Shown: positions 9,170 to 18,554 of the stretch, piece after piece
Layout: every line of letters begins with the position of its first letter
How positions within the stretch are numbered: the stretch's first letter is position 1
Assembly (NCBI RefSeq): GCF_029846635.1
Contig: NZ_JARVTG010000001.1
Location: 1,890,501 to 1,954,500 of the forward strand
Reading direction: 5' to 3'
Length of the DNA stretch: 64,000 nucleotides
DNA from: Pokkaliibacter sp. MBI-7
GTDB lineage: Bacteria; Pseudomonadota; Gammaproteobacteria; Pseudomonadales; Balneatricaceae
Notes under the pieces: generated by a model
The model's database searches: none
What the model was told of the DNA's origin: nothing
The model's input: the letters and a program-made list of their open reading frames with translations, nothing else
Translations under genes and position numbers: made by a program

Positions 9170-9996
9170 TATCGACATAACCTCCTGACTTATACTTGTT
9201 GGCGACCCCACCGCCGGGGGAGCTACCGAAACCTTTAATACTTCGACGGCCTGATGCTTGGCACTGAGCGCCGGCTGACCGGCACCTGACGTATCTCTGC
9301 GACGAATCGTAAACCTGTGACGCGTGGAGCCTGTGCAGTCAGCCTGACTGCCGCTTACCACGCTACTGAACCGCCAAGAGTAACAGAGTCTGCCTGACGG
9401 AACATGTGCAACCAAACCGCGCTTTATATCAGAAAGCACAGCAGACGCCAGTGCTAGAACAAGGTTTTGCGTTCATCTGTGCAGCGAGCCGCTGCACCGC
9501 AGATCAACCTGCCCGCTGCACCGCAGAGTCACCGGTAAATATTCCACCGGCGATGTGGGTTTGCGGTCAGCCTGCAACAGCCGGGAACGTGTTCACGCTC
9601 CAGGGCTCACGTATTTGATAATCCCGTTATCTATACCTAAAACCACTATGCACAAGCTATGCCGAAGAATATAAAAGACGAATTATTTTTATTAGTCCAA
9701 TTCAGTGTGCATGAGCTAAAAAACCAGATAAATACTTTCCCATCCATCTTCAGTTTTAGCTCAATAAAACATTACTACCAATAACTAACATCTATTTCTA
9801 AAAATACCCCCATGGGAATATTGAAGAATATATAACTGAAAAAATTCAGCTTAATATTCACCCTATATCCAACGCCCAGACCACACTACTGCATCGCAAC
9901 AAAAAACCAGCATGTTCAATACGTTACATAAATTCCATAAAGATGATGCCTGAGCTGAAAGGTAATCAGCAGCAGACAACGCTTATTCAGTCACAA
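9170..9996. other. Long non-coding gap between potG and puuA
   Basis: About 830 bp without a plausible gene. Bases 9640-9990 are strongly AT-rich compared with the flanks. A 15-bp direct repeat CCGCTGCACCGCAGA occurs at 9489-9503 and 9513-9527. The potG leader lies at the left end. In related clusters the substrate-binding protein gene sits here; I see no remnant of one in any frame. Confidence 0.5.
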
Positions 9997-10054
9997 ATAA
10001 AAAGGGCGATCTGTTCAAGGCACCAAAACAGGTATCCAAAAACCAGATCGCCCC
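9997..10054 (-). terminator. Terminator after puuA
   Basis: The inverted repeat GGGCGATCTG (10004-10013) / CAGATCGCCC (10044-10053) has a 30-nt loop, with a T-run on the minus strand (plus-strand A-run 9997-10003). It lies just beyond the puuA stop codon. Confidence 0.7.
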
Positions 10055-10077
10055 AAAATAGCGCATGCTATTTTTAA

Positions 10078-11475
10078 TTACACGGTGCGCAAATAGGAGT
10101 CATATTCCAATTGCGTTACCTGACTTCCGAAAGTCGCCAATTCCTGCCATTTACACGCGCTATATAGGCGCTGATACGGTTCACCAAAATATTCTTTAAT
10201 AAATTCTGATTCTTCAAAGGCCAGCAATGCATCGGCTAGATTGTCCGGCAGTGACGCCTCATGCTGTGCATAGGCGTTACCCACGGTAGCGGGTGGCGGC
10301 TCCATCTTGTTGACGATGCCGTGATAGGCGCCCGCCAGCACTGCAGCCATCGACAGGAAGGGGTTGGCATCGGCACCGCCCACGCGGTGTTCGATACGGA
10401 TCGCCGAACGCTCACCAGATGGAATACGGATTGCGGTACTCCGGTTGTCGTAGCCCCAGCACGGATGCACCGGCGCATGGCTGCCCGCCTGGAAACGACG
10501 ATAAGAGTTAATGTTCGGTGCCAGCAGCGCCATGCTGTCCGCCATGGAGTGAGTCAGACCGGCGATGGCCTGACGCAGCAGATCACTGCCGGTGGGCGTG
10601 CCGTTATCGAACACGTTGCGGCCTTCCTGATCAATCAGGCTGAAGTGGATGTGCATACCGTTACCGGCCAGATCGCCGTATGGCTTGGCCATAAAGGTCG
10701 CATTCATCTGATGGGCCTGAGCCACCCCCTTGATTACCCGCTTCAGCAGAATGGCGTGTTCCGCTGCCTGCACCGCATTGGCGACGTGATGCAGGTTGAT
10801 TTCATACTGGTTCGGCGCCTGCTCGGCCACCGTGGTATCCACCGGCAGGTCCTGGGTGGAAGCCGCGCGGGAGATACCGTCGAAGAAGTCCTCGAACTCA
10901 TGCAGCTCCTCGATACCGTACACCTGATTGGTGAACTGACGACGGCCCGTGGTAGGCGACATGGGTGGCTGCGGACGGCCATCAGCGGCAGGGTCACGGT
11001 CCAGCAGATAGAACTCCAGCTCAATCGCCACCACCGGCGTCAGCCCCAGCTGTTTGAACAGATCACAGATATGCTGCAGACGGTGGCGCGGATCACCGAA
11101 GAACGGAGCACCGTCAGACTCATACATGGACATGACGATCTGCGCGGTGCGGCGTTTCAGCCAGGGCACTTCCTTGAGGGAACGACTGACCGGCAGACAA
11201 AGGGCGTCGCGGTCACCGGTTTCAAACACCAGCCCGCTTTCCGATACGTCGTTACCCCAGATATCCAGCGCGAACATGGAGCTGGGCAGACGGATACCGC
11301 TGGACAGCACCTTCGGCACCGCACTGCGCGGCACCCATTTCCCCCTGACCACACCGTTGGTATCGGGGATCAGCAATTCAAACACCTCGATATCGGGGTG
11401 CTGATTGAGGAAAGCATGGGCATCGTCCAGGTTCGTCTGCAGACTACCGGCAACCATAGTGCTCTCACTCGACAT
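10078..11475 (-). CDS. puuA: Gamma-glutamylpolyamine synthetase (PuuA/SpuB-like)
   Basis: A 465-aa glutamine-synthetase-family ligase that joins glutamate to putrescine or another polyamine using ATP. Visible motifs are ELLIPDTNGVVRGKWV near the N-terminus, VAIELEFYLLDR (metal-binding Glu), NQYEINLHH, GNGMHIHFSL and the RIEHRVGGADANPF arginine segment. ATG 11475 follows AGGAGA at 6 nt; an upstream in-frame start is less likely. It lacks the GS adenylylation loop, as expected. It opens the glutamylation route of polyamine breakdown completed by PuuD and PuuC. Confidence 0.92.
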   Translation of the reverse strand: MSSESTMVAGSLQTNLDDAHAFLNQHPDIEVFELLIPDTNGVVRGKWVPRSAVPKVLSSGIRLPSSMFALDIWGNDVSESGLVFETGDRDALCLPVSRSLKEVPWLKRRTAQIVMSMYESDGAPFFGDPRHRLQHICDLFKQLGLTPVVAIELEFYLLDRDPAADGRPQPPMSPTTGRRQFTNQVYGIEELHEFEDFFDGISRAASTQDLPVDTTVAEQAPNQYEINLHHVANAVQAAEHAILLKRVIKGVAQAHQMNATFMAKPYGDLAGNGMHIHFSLIDQEGRNVFDNGTPTGSDLLRQAIAGLTHSMADSMALLAPNINSYRRFQAGSHAPVHPCWGYDNRSTAIRIPSGERSAIRIEHRVGGADANPFLSMAAVLAGAYHGIVNKMEPPPATVGNAYAQHEASLPDNLADALLAFEESEFIKEYFGEPYQRLYSACKWQELATFGSQVTQLEYDSYLRTV

Positions 11476-11750
11476 TTTCTCTCTCCTCATGAAGCCCGAT
11501 GTCTTCACCCAGGAGAGACATCCGGCTCAGGCGTTGAGCCTGACTATCGTGCTGTGCGGGCCGCTATCAATGTAGCTGTCATACGTTATTGGGTGACCCG
11601 CTTGTGTACTTTGTTGGTAATGCTGTTTGCCGGTTCGGGACCGGCGCCGTGTCGACGCGGGGGGTGGTTCCTCCACCGCATCGCCGGCAGAAACCGGGGG
11701 ATCCATGGTGGTCATTGGCGTAAGCCAAACCTCTGTCTAATTACGCAACG

Positions 11751-11792
11751 GTGATGCTTATGCAGTAAGCCGTGATGCTTACGCCGTAAACC
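11751..11792. repeat. 21-bp tandem repeat upstream of puuA
   Basis: Two adjoining 21-bp units begin GTGATGCTTA and end GTAAGCC or GTAAACC (11751-11771 and 11772-11792), with 4 mismatches. Each contains an inner GCTTA...GTAA(G/A)C dyad, and a related dyad TTGGC-GTAA-GCCAA lies at 11714-11728. The array sits about 280-320 bp upstream of the puuA start, just after the puuD stop, so it may be a regulator-binding array for puuA. Confidence 0.5.
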
Positions 11793-11796
11793 GATA

Positions 11797-12606
11797 CTAA
11801 CGGCGGCCGCTGGTGGCCAGACGCTGCGCCTGCCGCAACCGCGCTGCCTCACCGAAGGCATGGAACAGCGCAGAAGACAGCGCATCATCGGCAAACTGCC
11901 ATTCCGGGTGCCACTGCACCGCGACGACCAGCGCCGCTGCCGAAGGCAGGCTGACCGCTTCAATCAAACCATCATCGGCACGGGCCTCAACCCGTAACAC
12001 CGGCGCCAGCTGCTTCACCCCCTGACCGTGCAGGGAGTTCACCTTCCAGCGTGTGCAGCTCAGCCAGCTGGCCAGCAATCCATGCGCCACCAGCGTCACC
12101 TCGTGAGCGGGCGCATACTGTTCAGCCCGGCTGGCATGCTTGTCTTCACGATGATCCTGCAGTTCGGGCTGTTCATGTACCGCCTGATACAGGCTGCCGC
12201 CCAGTGCCACATTCAGCTCCTGAAAGCCACGACAAACGGCAAACAGCGGCACGCCCTGCTCAATGGCAAGACGGATAAGACGAAGGCTGGTGGCATCGCG
12301 CTGAGGATCAGCAGGGGAATCAGGATGAAGCAGGGATTCGTGGTAATGCTGGGGGTTGAGATTGGAAGGGCTGCCGGGAAGAAAAAGGCCATCAAGGCGA
12401 GAGATCAGATCGCGCAGGTAATCATCATCCACCTGCTGCAGTTCGCGTCCGTCCTGCTCAAAGCTCAGTCCGGGAATCAGCATGGCCTGCGCCTGGCTGC
12501 CATGGATCACCGCGTTGATGTATTTCTCCCCCACCCCGTGAAAGGGGGCCTGGCCGTTTAAAAACACATCGGCCTGAATTCCGATTAACGGGCGCTGCTC
12601 GCCCAT
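11797..12606 (-). CDS. puuD: Gamma-glutamyl-GABA hydrolase (PuuD/SpuA-like)
   Basis: A 269-aa class-I glutamine-amidotransferase-like hydrolase (peptidase C26) that releases GABA and glutamate from gamma-glutamyl-GABA. The nucleophile Cys lies in PLFAVCRGFQELNVALGG and the His/Glu pair in VAVQWHPEWQ. ATG 12606 has GGAGG 6 nt upstream; an in-frame TTG four codons earlier overlaps that site. It is transcribed away from the aldehyde dehydrogenase gene, with three GTGATCAC palindromes in the shared promoter region. Confidence 0.92.
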   Translation of the reverse strand: MGEQRPLIGIQADVFLNGQAPFHGVGEKYINAVIHGSQAQAMLIPGLSFEQDGRELQQVDDDYLRDLISRLDGLFLPGSPSNLNPQHYHESLLHPDSPADPQRDATSLRLIRLAIEQGVPLFAVCRGFQELNVALGGSLYQAVHEQPELQDHREDKHASRAEQYAPAHEVTLVAHGLLASWLSCTRWKVNSLHGQGVKQLAPVLRVEARADDGLIEAVSLPSAAALVVAVQWHPEWQFADDALSSALFHAFGEAARLRQAQRLATSGRR

Positions 12607-12640
12607 AAACACCTCCAACCGCGTTACCGAACACAGATAT

Positions 12641-12650
12641 AGTGATCACT
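12641..12650. promoter_or_regulatory. AGTGATCACT palindrome near puuD start
   Basis: A 10-bp perfect palindrome 35 bp upstream of the puuD ATG. It shares the GTGATCAC core with two sites 145-180 bp further on, so it would be well placed for repression of puuD. Confidence 0.5.
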
Positions 12651-12785
12651 TTTTTAGAAATCTTGTCAAGCACTCGATTTTCACCCCCTGCTAACCCCAT
12701 GAATTAGCAAGGCTAAGGGCGGATTTTACGGCGCCCTCAGGGCAGCAGAATGGCTCACCTTGGCTTTTTGTCGGCATCACGATAT

Positions 12786-12822
12786 TGTGATCACATTATC
12801 CCGGTGCTAACCTGTGATCACA
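12786..12822. promoter_or_regulatory. Paired TGTGATCACA operators in puuD/puuC divergon
   Basis: Two identical perfect palindromes, TGTGATCACA at 12786-12795 and 12813-12822, have a 27-bp centre-to-centre spacing. With the AGTGATCACT site at 12641 they make a three-site operator array. The core matches the TGTGCTCACA dyad before the GntR gene at 3402, which suggests that the GntR protein controls both. These are not CRP sites, which need a 6-bp spacer between TGTGA and TCACA. Confidence 0.6.
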
Positions 12823-12961
12823 AATTTGACACCCCTCTGCAGTGACACTCAGAACAGCATGGCAGCCAACACCGCCCGTCAGGTCACTCGCAGATCCGTC
12901 CCAGCCACCCCATGGGCACGTCGAGCAGCACGCTACGCCGCTCCGGCCAGAGAGGATAACC

Positions 12962-14467
12962 ATGAGCAACAGTAAAACCCTTGCCGACTGGCAGGCTCTC
13001 GCCCACCGCATCCGTATTCCCGGTCAGGCCATTATTGATGGCAACGCCTGCGACGCCCTGTCCGGTAAATGCTTTACTCCCATCAACCCGGCTAACGGCC
13101 AGCCGCTGGGTGAGGTCGCCGAGTGCGACGCCGCTGATGTGGATGTCGCCGTCGCAGCCGCCCGTCGCGCCTTTGCAGACCGCCGCTGGGCAGGCATGGC
13201 ACCGGGCCAGCGCAAGCGCATCATGCAACGCTGGGCGGCACTGATTGATGAGCACACTGACGAACTGGCTCTGCTGGAAACCCTCAATATGGGTAAACCC
13301 ATCAGCGACAGCCTGAGTGTGGATGTCCCCGCTACCTCTCGCTGCATCGCCTGGTACGGTGAAGCTATCGACAAGATCTATGACGAAATCGCTCCCACCG
13401 CCAGCAACGCGCTGGCCACCATTACCCGTGAGCCGGTCGGCGTCGTGGCCGTGGTGGTGCCCTGGAACTTCCCCATGATCATGGCCGCATGGAAACTCGG
13501 CCCGGCGCTGGCCGCAGGCAACTCGGTGGTGCTGAAGCCTGCCGAGCAGTCGCCACTGACGGCTATTCGTCTGGCGGAACTGGCGCTGGAAGCCGGTATT
13601 CCTGCGGGTGTGCTCAATGTGCTGCCGGGCTTTGGCCCGACGGCAGGCAAGGCTCTCGGCCTGCATATGGATGTGGATGCGCTGGCATTCACCGGCTCCA
13701 CTGATGTCGGCAAGCTATTCATGCAGTATGCCGGTCAGTCCAACCTGAAGAAGGTCGGACTGGAATGTGGCGGCAAATCACCGCACATCATTCTCGACGA
13801 CTGCGAAGACCTCGACGCCGCCGCCACCGCAGCCGCCTGGGGCATCTTCTTCAATCAGGGCGAGATGTGTACTGCAGGCTCGCGCCTGATCGTGCATGAA
13901 AAGGTCTATGACCGGGTGCTGGCAAAAATTGCTGAGGTCGCCGCCACCCTGCAGCCCGGCGATCCGCTGGACCCGGCCACTTCGCTCGGAGCGCTGGTGG
14001 AACACAAACATATGGAACGGGTGCTGGACTATATCCGTATCGGTCAGGAAGAAGGTGCAACCCTTTATCTGGGTGGCCAGCAGGTGCGGCAGGACACCGG
14101 CGGCGCCTTTGTGCAACCCACGGTCTTCAGCGATGTGAACAACCGCATGCGCATCGCTCAGGAAGAAATCTTCGGCCCGGTGCTGGCGGCCATCCGCGTC
14201 AAGGATGCCGATGAAGCCCTGCAGGTAGCCAACGATGTGTGCTATGGCCTCGGGGCTGCCGTCTGGACCAGCAATATCAATACCGCCCACCGTATCAGCC
14301 GTGGTCTGCGTGCCGGCGTGGTGTACGTCAACTGCTATGACGCCGACGACATCACCGTGCCCTTCGGTGGCTACAAACAGTCGGGCATCGGCCGCGACAA
14401 ATCGCTGCATGCCTTTGACAAGTACACCGAACTCAAGACCACCTGGATTCGCTTAACCGGCTGTTAA
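12962..14467 (+). CDS. puuC: Gamma-glutamyl-aminobutyraldehyde dehydrogenase (PuuC-like)
   Basis: A 501-aa NAD(P)-dependent aldehyde dehydrogenase. The catalytic Cys303 lies in FNQGEMCTAGSR, the general base Glu268 in GLECGGKSPH, and the cofactor segment reads VVPWNFPMIMAAWKLGPALAAGN. ATG 12962 follows AGAGGATAACC. In the polyamine setting it would oxidise gamma-glutamyl-aminobutyraldehyde or the product of the next gene's transamination. Substrate preference cannot be fixed by sequence alone; KauB-type breadth is possible. Confidence 0.9.
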   Translation: MSNSKTLADWQALAHRIRIPGQAIIDGNACDALSGKCFTPINPANGQPLGEVAECDAADVDVAVAAARRAFADRRWAGMAPGQRKRIMQRWAALIDEHTDELALLETLNMGKPISDSLSVDVPATSRCIAWYGEAIDKIYDEIAPTASNALATITREPVGVVAVVVPWNFPMIMAAWKLGPALAAGNSVVLKPAEQSPLTAIRLAELALEAGIPAGVLNVLPGFGPTAGKALGLHMDVDALAFTGSTDVGKLFMQYAGQSNLKKVGLECGGKSPHIILDDCEDLDAAATAAAWGIFFNQGEMCTAGSRLIVHEKVYDRVLAKIAEVAATLQPGDPLDPATSLGALVEHKHMERVLDYIRIGQEEGATLYLGGQQVRQDTGGAFVQPTVFSDVNNRMRIAQEEIFGPVLAAIRVKDADEALQVANDVCYGLGAAVWTSNINTAHRISRGLRAGVVYVNCYDADDITVPFGGYKQSGIGRDKSLHAFDKYTELKTTWIRLTGC

Positions 14468-14628
14468 GACAGCTATTCGCTGCGCCCCGGCCAGCCCGCT
14501 GGCCGGCCGTATCACTGCACTCCGAACAGCGTTGTACTGCTGATGGCCCAGCCACCGGCAGTCGGAGCAGTGCGCCCGGCAATTTCGTCCGATAAGGCTT
14601 CGCGCAGCCAACCCTATGGAGCGTTGCA

Positions 14629-16017
14629 ATGAACAACCCGATGAGCACTGCCGCACACCCCGAGCGTACTCGTGAAGAGTGGCAACACCTCGATCGCCAG
14701 CATCACCTGCATCCCTTTACCGACTTCAAGGAGCTGGCCGGCAAAGGTTCACGCATTATCAGCCGCGCTGAAGGCGCCTATGTCTGGGATGTCGATGGCC
14801 ACCAGATACTCGACGGCATGGCCGGGCTGTGGTGCGTCAATGTCGGCTATGGCCGCAAGGAAATTGCCGATGCGGTCTATGCGCAGATGCTGCAGCTGCC
14901 CTACTACAACAACTTTTTCCAGACCGCCCATCCGCCAGCCATCGAGCTGGCCAGCCAGCTGACGGCACTGGCACCGCGCTTCAAGCAGGTGTTTTTCACC
15001 GGCTCCGGCTCCGAAGCCAACGACACCGTACTGCGCATGATCTGGCGCTACTGGCAGCTGCTCGATCAGCCGCAGCGCCGGGTCGTCATCTCGCGTAAAA
15101 ATGCCTATCACGGCAGCACCCTGGGTGGCGCCAGCCTCGGCGGCTTTGGCGTGGTGCATGAGCAGATGGGCCATCTGATTCCCGATATCGTCCATATCAA
15201 CCAGCCTTACTGGTACGGCGAAGGTCAGGACATGTCAGCGGAAGAGTTCGGCCTGCTGCGCGCCCGCGAACTGCGCGACACCATCGAAGAGATCGGTGCC
15301 GACAAGGTGGCAGCCTTTATCGGCGAGCCGATTCAGGGCGCAGGCGGTGTGATCATCCCCCCTGCGACTTACTGGCCGGAAATCCAGAAGATCTGTGATG
15401 AATACGGCATCCTGCTGGTGACCGATGAAGTGATCTGCGGCTTTGGCCGCACCGGCAAATGGTTCGGTGCTGACTATTTCGGCGTCAAACCCGACCTGAT
15501 GCCGGTCGCCAAGGGAATCACCTCGGGTTATATCCCCCTCGGTGGAGTCATGGTCAGCGAGCGGGTCAGTGACGTGCTGATGGGCGATGCCGGGGAGTTC
15601 TACCATGGTTTCACCTACTCCGGGCATCCGGTGGCCTGTGCTGCGGCACTGACCAATCTGTCTATCCTGCACCAGGAACATCTGGTGACCCGCATCAAAG
15701 ACGACATCGGCCCTTATCTGCAGCAGCAGCTGCGCACGCTGCAGGCACATCCGCTGGTCGGTGAAGTACGTGGTCTGGGCCTGTTTGGCGCCATCGAACT
15801 GGTGGCCGACAAGGCCAGCCACCGCCGCTTTGACAGCAAACAGGGCGTCGGTATGCGCTGCCGCGAGCACTGCTTCCAGAACGGTCTGATCATGCGCGCC
15901 GTCGGCGACACCATGATCATCGCTCCACCCTTTATCATCAGCCACGCGCAGGTCGATGAGCTGGTCAGCAAGGCATGGAAGTGTCTGGACCTGACCGCCC
16001 GCTCCATCGCGAGCTGA
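14629..16017 (+). CDS. spuC: Class-III polyamine aminotransferase (SpuC-like)
   Basis: A 462-aa PLP enzyme. The PLP Lys lies in MPVAKGITSGYIPLGGV; other marks are FFTGSGSEANDTVLRM, YHGSTLGGASLGG and LLVTDEVICGFGRTGKWFG. The N-terminal 'HHLHPFTDFKEL' segment is typical of putrescine/diamine:pyruvate aminotransferases. It follows the aldehyde dehydrogenase by 161 bp on the same strand, consistent with conversion of putrescine to 4-aminobutyraldehyde followed by oxidation. ATG 14629 is preceded by GGAG at 8 nt. Confidence 0.9.
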   Translation: MNNPMSTAAHPERTREEWQHLDRQHHLHPFTDFKELAGKGSRIISRAEGAYVWDVDGHQILDGMAGLWCVNVGYGRKEIADAVYAQMLQLPYYNNFFQTAHPPAIELASQLTALAPRFKQVFFTGSGSEANDTVLRMIWRYWQLLDQPQRRVVISRKNAYHGSTLGGASLGGFGVVHEQMGHLIPDIVHINQPYWYGEGQDMSAEEFGLLRARELRDTIEEIGADKVAAFIGEPIQGAGGVIIPPATYWPEIQKICDEYGILLVTDEVICGFGRTGKWFGADYFGVKPDLMPVAKGITSGYIPLGGVMVSERVSDVLMGDAGEFYHGFTYSGHPVACAAALTNLSILHQEHLVTRIKDDIGPYLQQQLRTLQAHPLVGEVRGLGLFGAIELVADKASHRRFDSKQGVGMRCREHCFQNGLIMRAVGDTMIIAPPFIISHAQVDELVSKAWKCLDLTARSIAS

Positions 16018-16074
16018 TCACTGTTATTAGCCGTCACCGAATACCTGTTGTAATCACTGCGTTCTGTTTACCCC

Positions 16075-16106
16075 GCCCGGCCAGAGTGATCTATCCGGGC
16101 TTTTTT
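16075..16106 (+). terminator. Terminator after spuC
   Basis: The stem GCCCGG / CCGGGC with a 14-nt loop is followed by six T residues, 57 bp after the aminotransferase stop. Confidence 0.8.
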
Positions 16107-16316
16107 ATCGAGCGCTCATCTCATTATTGTGAATCTAGTAGTTGCCAGCAGTGCATGGGCTAATATCAGCAAATAACTGTTAAAAATAAGAAATAGGTGT
16201 TAAGGCTAAAACCAAACAAATATGCCTTAGTAAAATCAATTGACGCGCTTCATAGATAATCTTCGCTCAGGCTACTATTGAACACTGTGTAATCTTTCAA
16301 AGAAGTGGAGTCGATC

Positions 16317-17021
16317 ATGACGTTTGAAAGCTGGATGAGGTTTCGTGATTTATCCGAATCATCCATCAGAAAATATAATAGTGCTATCAGCGGTGTTATT
16401 TCCGAGTGGGCCATAGATAACGGAATCATAGATGGCCCAATAACTTCTATTTTGAGTTATAGCCGCTTCAAGTCCATTGCTCTAGATATAAGAAAACTGC
16501 CGCTGTACCAAGAACGAAACACTCGTGGCCACAATATGTATGCCAGCGCACTCAACAAGTATGAAGAATACTTACAGGAGGGTTTTGACTCAGATATTGA
16601 GACAGATATTGAAGCAATATTGCTCCAAGATAGCGTTACTACGACAGAGAAGGCGACATTACTTAACACTAGGATAGGGCAGGGAAATTTCCGACAGAAA
16701 TTGATATCACTTTGGGGTGGTTGCGCTGTAACAGGTTACAACGATATATCGATGCTAGTGGCATCACACATCAAACCTTGGTGCAAATCATCAAATACTG
16801 AAAGGCTAGACCGCTACAATGGTTTACTTCTGTTGCCTAATATCGATAAAGCATTCGATGCAGGACTCATATCCTTCAGTGAATCTGGAAACATACTCAT
16901 ATCTCCCCAGCTTCACGCTCCTGAGCAGTTAGGCATTCTTTCGTCAATGTCAGTGAGCTTGAAAGTAGAACATCAGGTGTACATGGACTTTCATCGCCGT
17001 TTCATCTTTCGCAGCGCCTAG
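16317..17021 (+). CDS. HNH endonuclease (HNH_2 type), AT-rich orphan
   Basis: A 234-aa protein. The C-terminal half carries the HNH_2 pattern: CAVTGYNDISMLVASHIKPW, then RYNGLLLLPNIDKAFDAGLISF, with the His of ASHI, Asn of NGL and His/Asp near DKAFD. The N-terminal 90 residues (FRDLSESSIRKYNSAISGVI) look helical and resemble a DNA-binding or SAM-like domain. ATG 16317 follows GGAG at 6 nt; GTG 16305 is in frame but worse. Base composition is far more AT-rich than the neighbours, suggesting recent acquisition. No methylase or partner is adjacent; restriction-like or phage-defence roles are possible. Confidence 0.82.
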   Translation: MTFESWMRFRDLSESSIRKYNSAISGVISEWAIDNGIIDGPITSILSYSRFKSIALDIRKLPLYQERNTRGHNMYASALNKYEEYLQEGFDSDIETDIEAILLQDSVTTTEKATLLNTRIGQGNFRQKLISLWGGCAVTGYNDISMLVASHIKPWCKSSNTERLDRYNGLLLLPNIDKAFDAGLISFSESGNILISPQLHAPEQLGILSSMSVSLKVEHQVYMDFHRRFIFRSA

Positions 17022-17129
17022 CAAGAAATACCTGGGGACGCATATTTAGCGCCCCACAGTTTGAGTTATCACACCGAAGGTATGTATCTCAAAAGTATTC
17101 CCTCGCCATAAATGGCGTGGTCAGTGTTA

Positions 17130-18377
17130 TCAATCCAGCATTTCCGCTGCCAGCAATTCCTCAAACGTCTGACGACGGCGAATCACCCGTGATGCATCAC
17201 CGTCCACCAGATATTCCGTGGCATAGCGGCGGCTGTTGTAGTTGGAAGACATGGTGGCACCATAGGCACCGGCATCGTGGAACACCACCAGATCACCCAC
17301 TGCCGCGACGGGCAGATCCTGGCTTTCCACTACGCCTTCCGCACCCTGCGTAAAGACATCACCGGATTCACACAGGGGCCCGGCCACGGTGGTCGGTTGC
17401 AGCTCAGCGTCACTCAGGTCACGGCCATCCCCCGCCACGACGGAAATGCGGTGGAAACTGCCGTACATAGCCGGGCGCATCAGCTCGTTAAAACCGGCAT
17501 CCACCAGCGTGAAGTGACGGCTACCCATATATTTGCTGGCCCGCACTTCGGCCACCAGCACGCCTGACTCGGCGACCAGGAAGCGACCCGGTTCCAGCTC
17601 CAGCCGTACCGGATGCCCCAGATGGTCAGCGATACGCTGGCGCACGGCGTCCCACAGCTCGAAGTAATGGGCGGTATCGACCGGCTCATCGCTGTCACGG
17701 TAAGGGATCGACAGGCCGCCACCGGCGGAAATTGCTTCCAGATCGTGATCCGCCAGTTTGACCAGCCCGATCATGGCCTCGCCCACCTGCTGCAGGTGGT
17801 CATAGTCCACACCGGAGCCGATATGCAGATGCAGGCCGACCAGTTTGAGGCCGTACTGACGCACGGCGGCAATCGCCTGTGGCAGCTCGGTGTGCCAGAT
17901 ACCGTGCTTGCTGTTCTCGCCGCCGGTATTGGTTTTGCGGCTGTGGCCGTGGCCAAAACCGGGGTTGACGCGAATCCACACCCGGTGGCCGGGCGACAGC
18001 GGGCCAAGCTGGTGCAGCATATCCAGCGAGCCGACGTTGACTTCGATCTTATCGGCCACCACCCGTTCCAGGGTCTGGCGGTCAAACAGATCGGCAGTAA
18101 ACACCACTTCCGCTTCCCCTTCGGTGGTGGTCAGGCGGTAACCGGCACGTTTGGCTCGCTCCAGCTCACCCAGCGAGACCGAATCCACCTTGATGCCAAT
18201 CTCGCGCATCAGGCTGAGAATATGAATGTTGGAGCAGGCTTTCTGGGCAAAACGCACGGTATCGAACTGCTTGAGCTGGGCCGCCTTGGCGCGGATCACC
18301 GCTGCGTCGTAGCACCACAGCGGGGTGCCCTGCTGTTGCGCCAGGGTGGCGATCTGCTGGTCTGACAGCGTACTCAT
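17130..18377 (-). CDS. lysA: Diaminopimelate decarboxylase LysA
   Basis: A 415-aa PLP fold-III decarboxylase making L-lysine from meso-DAP. The PLP Lys lies in FAQKACSNIHIL, with HLHIGSG, AISAGGGLSIPY, LELEPGRFLVAESG and the Cys-containing AGPLCESGDVF. ATG 18377 follows AGGAG at 9 nt. It is divergently transcribed from a lysR gene, exactly as in E. coli, so activation by LysR with lysine response is expected. Confidence 0.94.
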   Translation of the reverse strand: MSTLSDQQIATLAQQQGTPLWCYDAAVIRAKAAQLKQFDTVRFAQKACSNIHILSLMREIGIKVDSVSLGELERAKRAGYRLTTTEGEAEVVFTADLFDRQTLERVVADKIEVNVGSLDMLHQLGPLSPGHRVWIRVNPGFGHGHSRKTNTGGENSKHGIWHTELPQAIAAVRQYGLKLVGLHLHIGSGVDYDHLQQVGEAMIGLVKLADHDLEAISAGGGLSIPYRDSDEPVDTAHYFELWDAVRQRIADHLGHPVRLELEPGRFLVAESGVLVAEVRASKYMGSRHFTLVDAGFNELMRPAMYGSFHRISVVAGDGRDLSDAELQPTTVAGPLCESGDVFTQGAEGVVESQDLPVAAVGDLVVFHDAGAYGATMSSNYNSRRYATEYLVDGDASRVIRRRQTFEELLAAEMLD

Positions 18378-18554
18378 CGTGCTAACTCCTGCATTGCGTG
18401 GGCAGCGGCGGATTAACCCGCAGCCAAAAAATAAAGGCGTATTGAAGCACGGCGGCAATCCTCCAGAAAAATATCAATTTTTCTACAGGTCATTCATATC
18501 TGATATAAGGTGGAGCTCATTTCCACTGCACAGCGATGCTATTGAGGAGCGCTT

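Noticed and set aside
9170..9996. Remnant of a polyamine-binding protein gene in the potG-puuA gap
   Set aside because: No frame shows signal peptide or PotD/PotF motifs.
12786..12822. TGTGATCACA sites as CRP-binding sites
   Set aside because: CRP needs TGTGA and TCACA separated by 6 bp; here the arms abut, as in GntR-type dyads.
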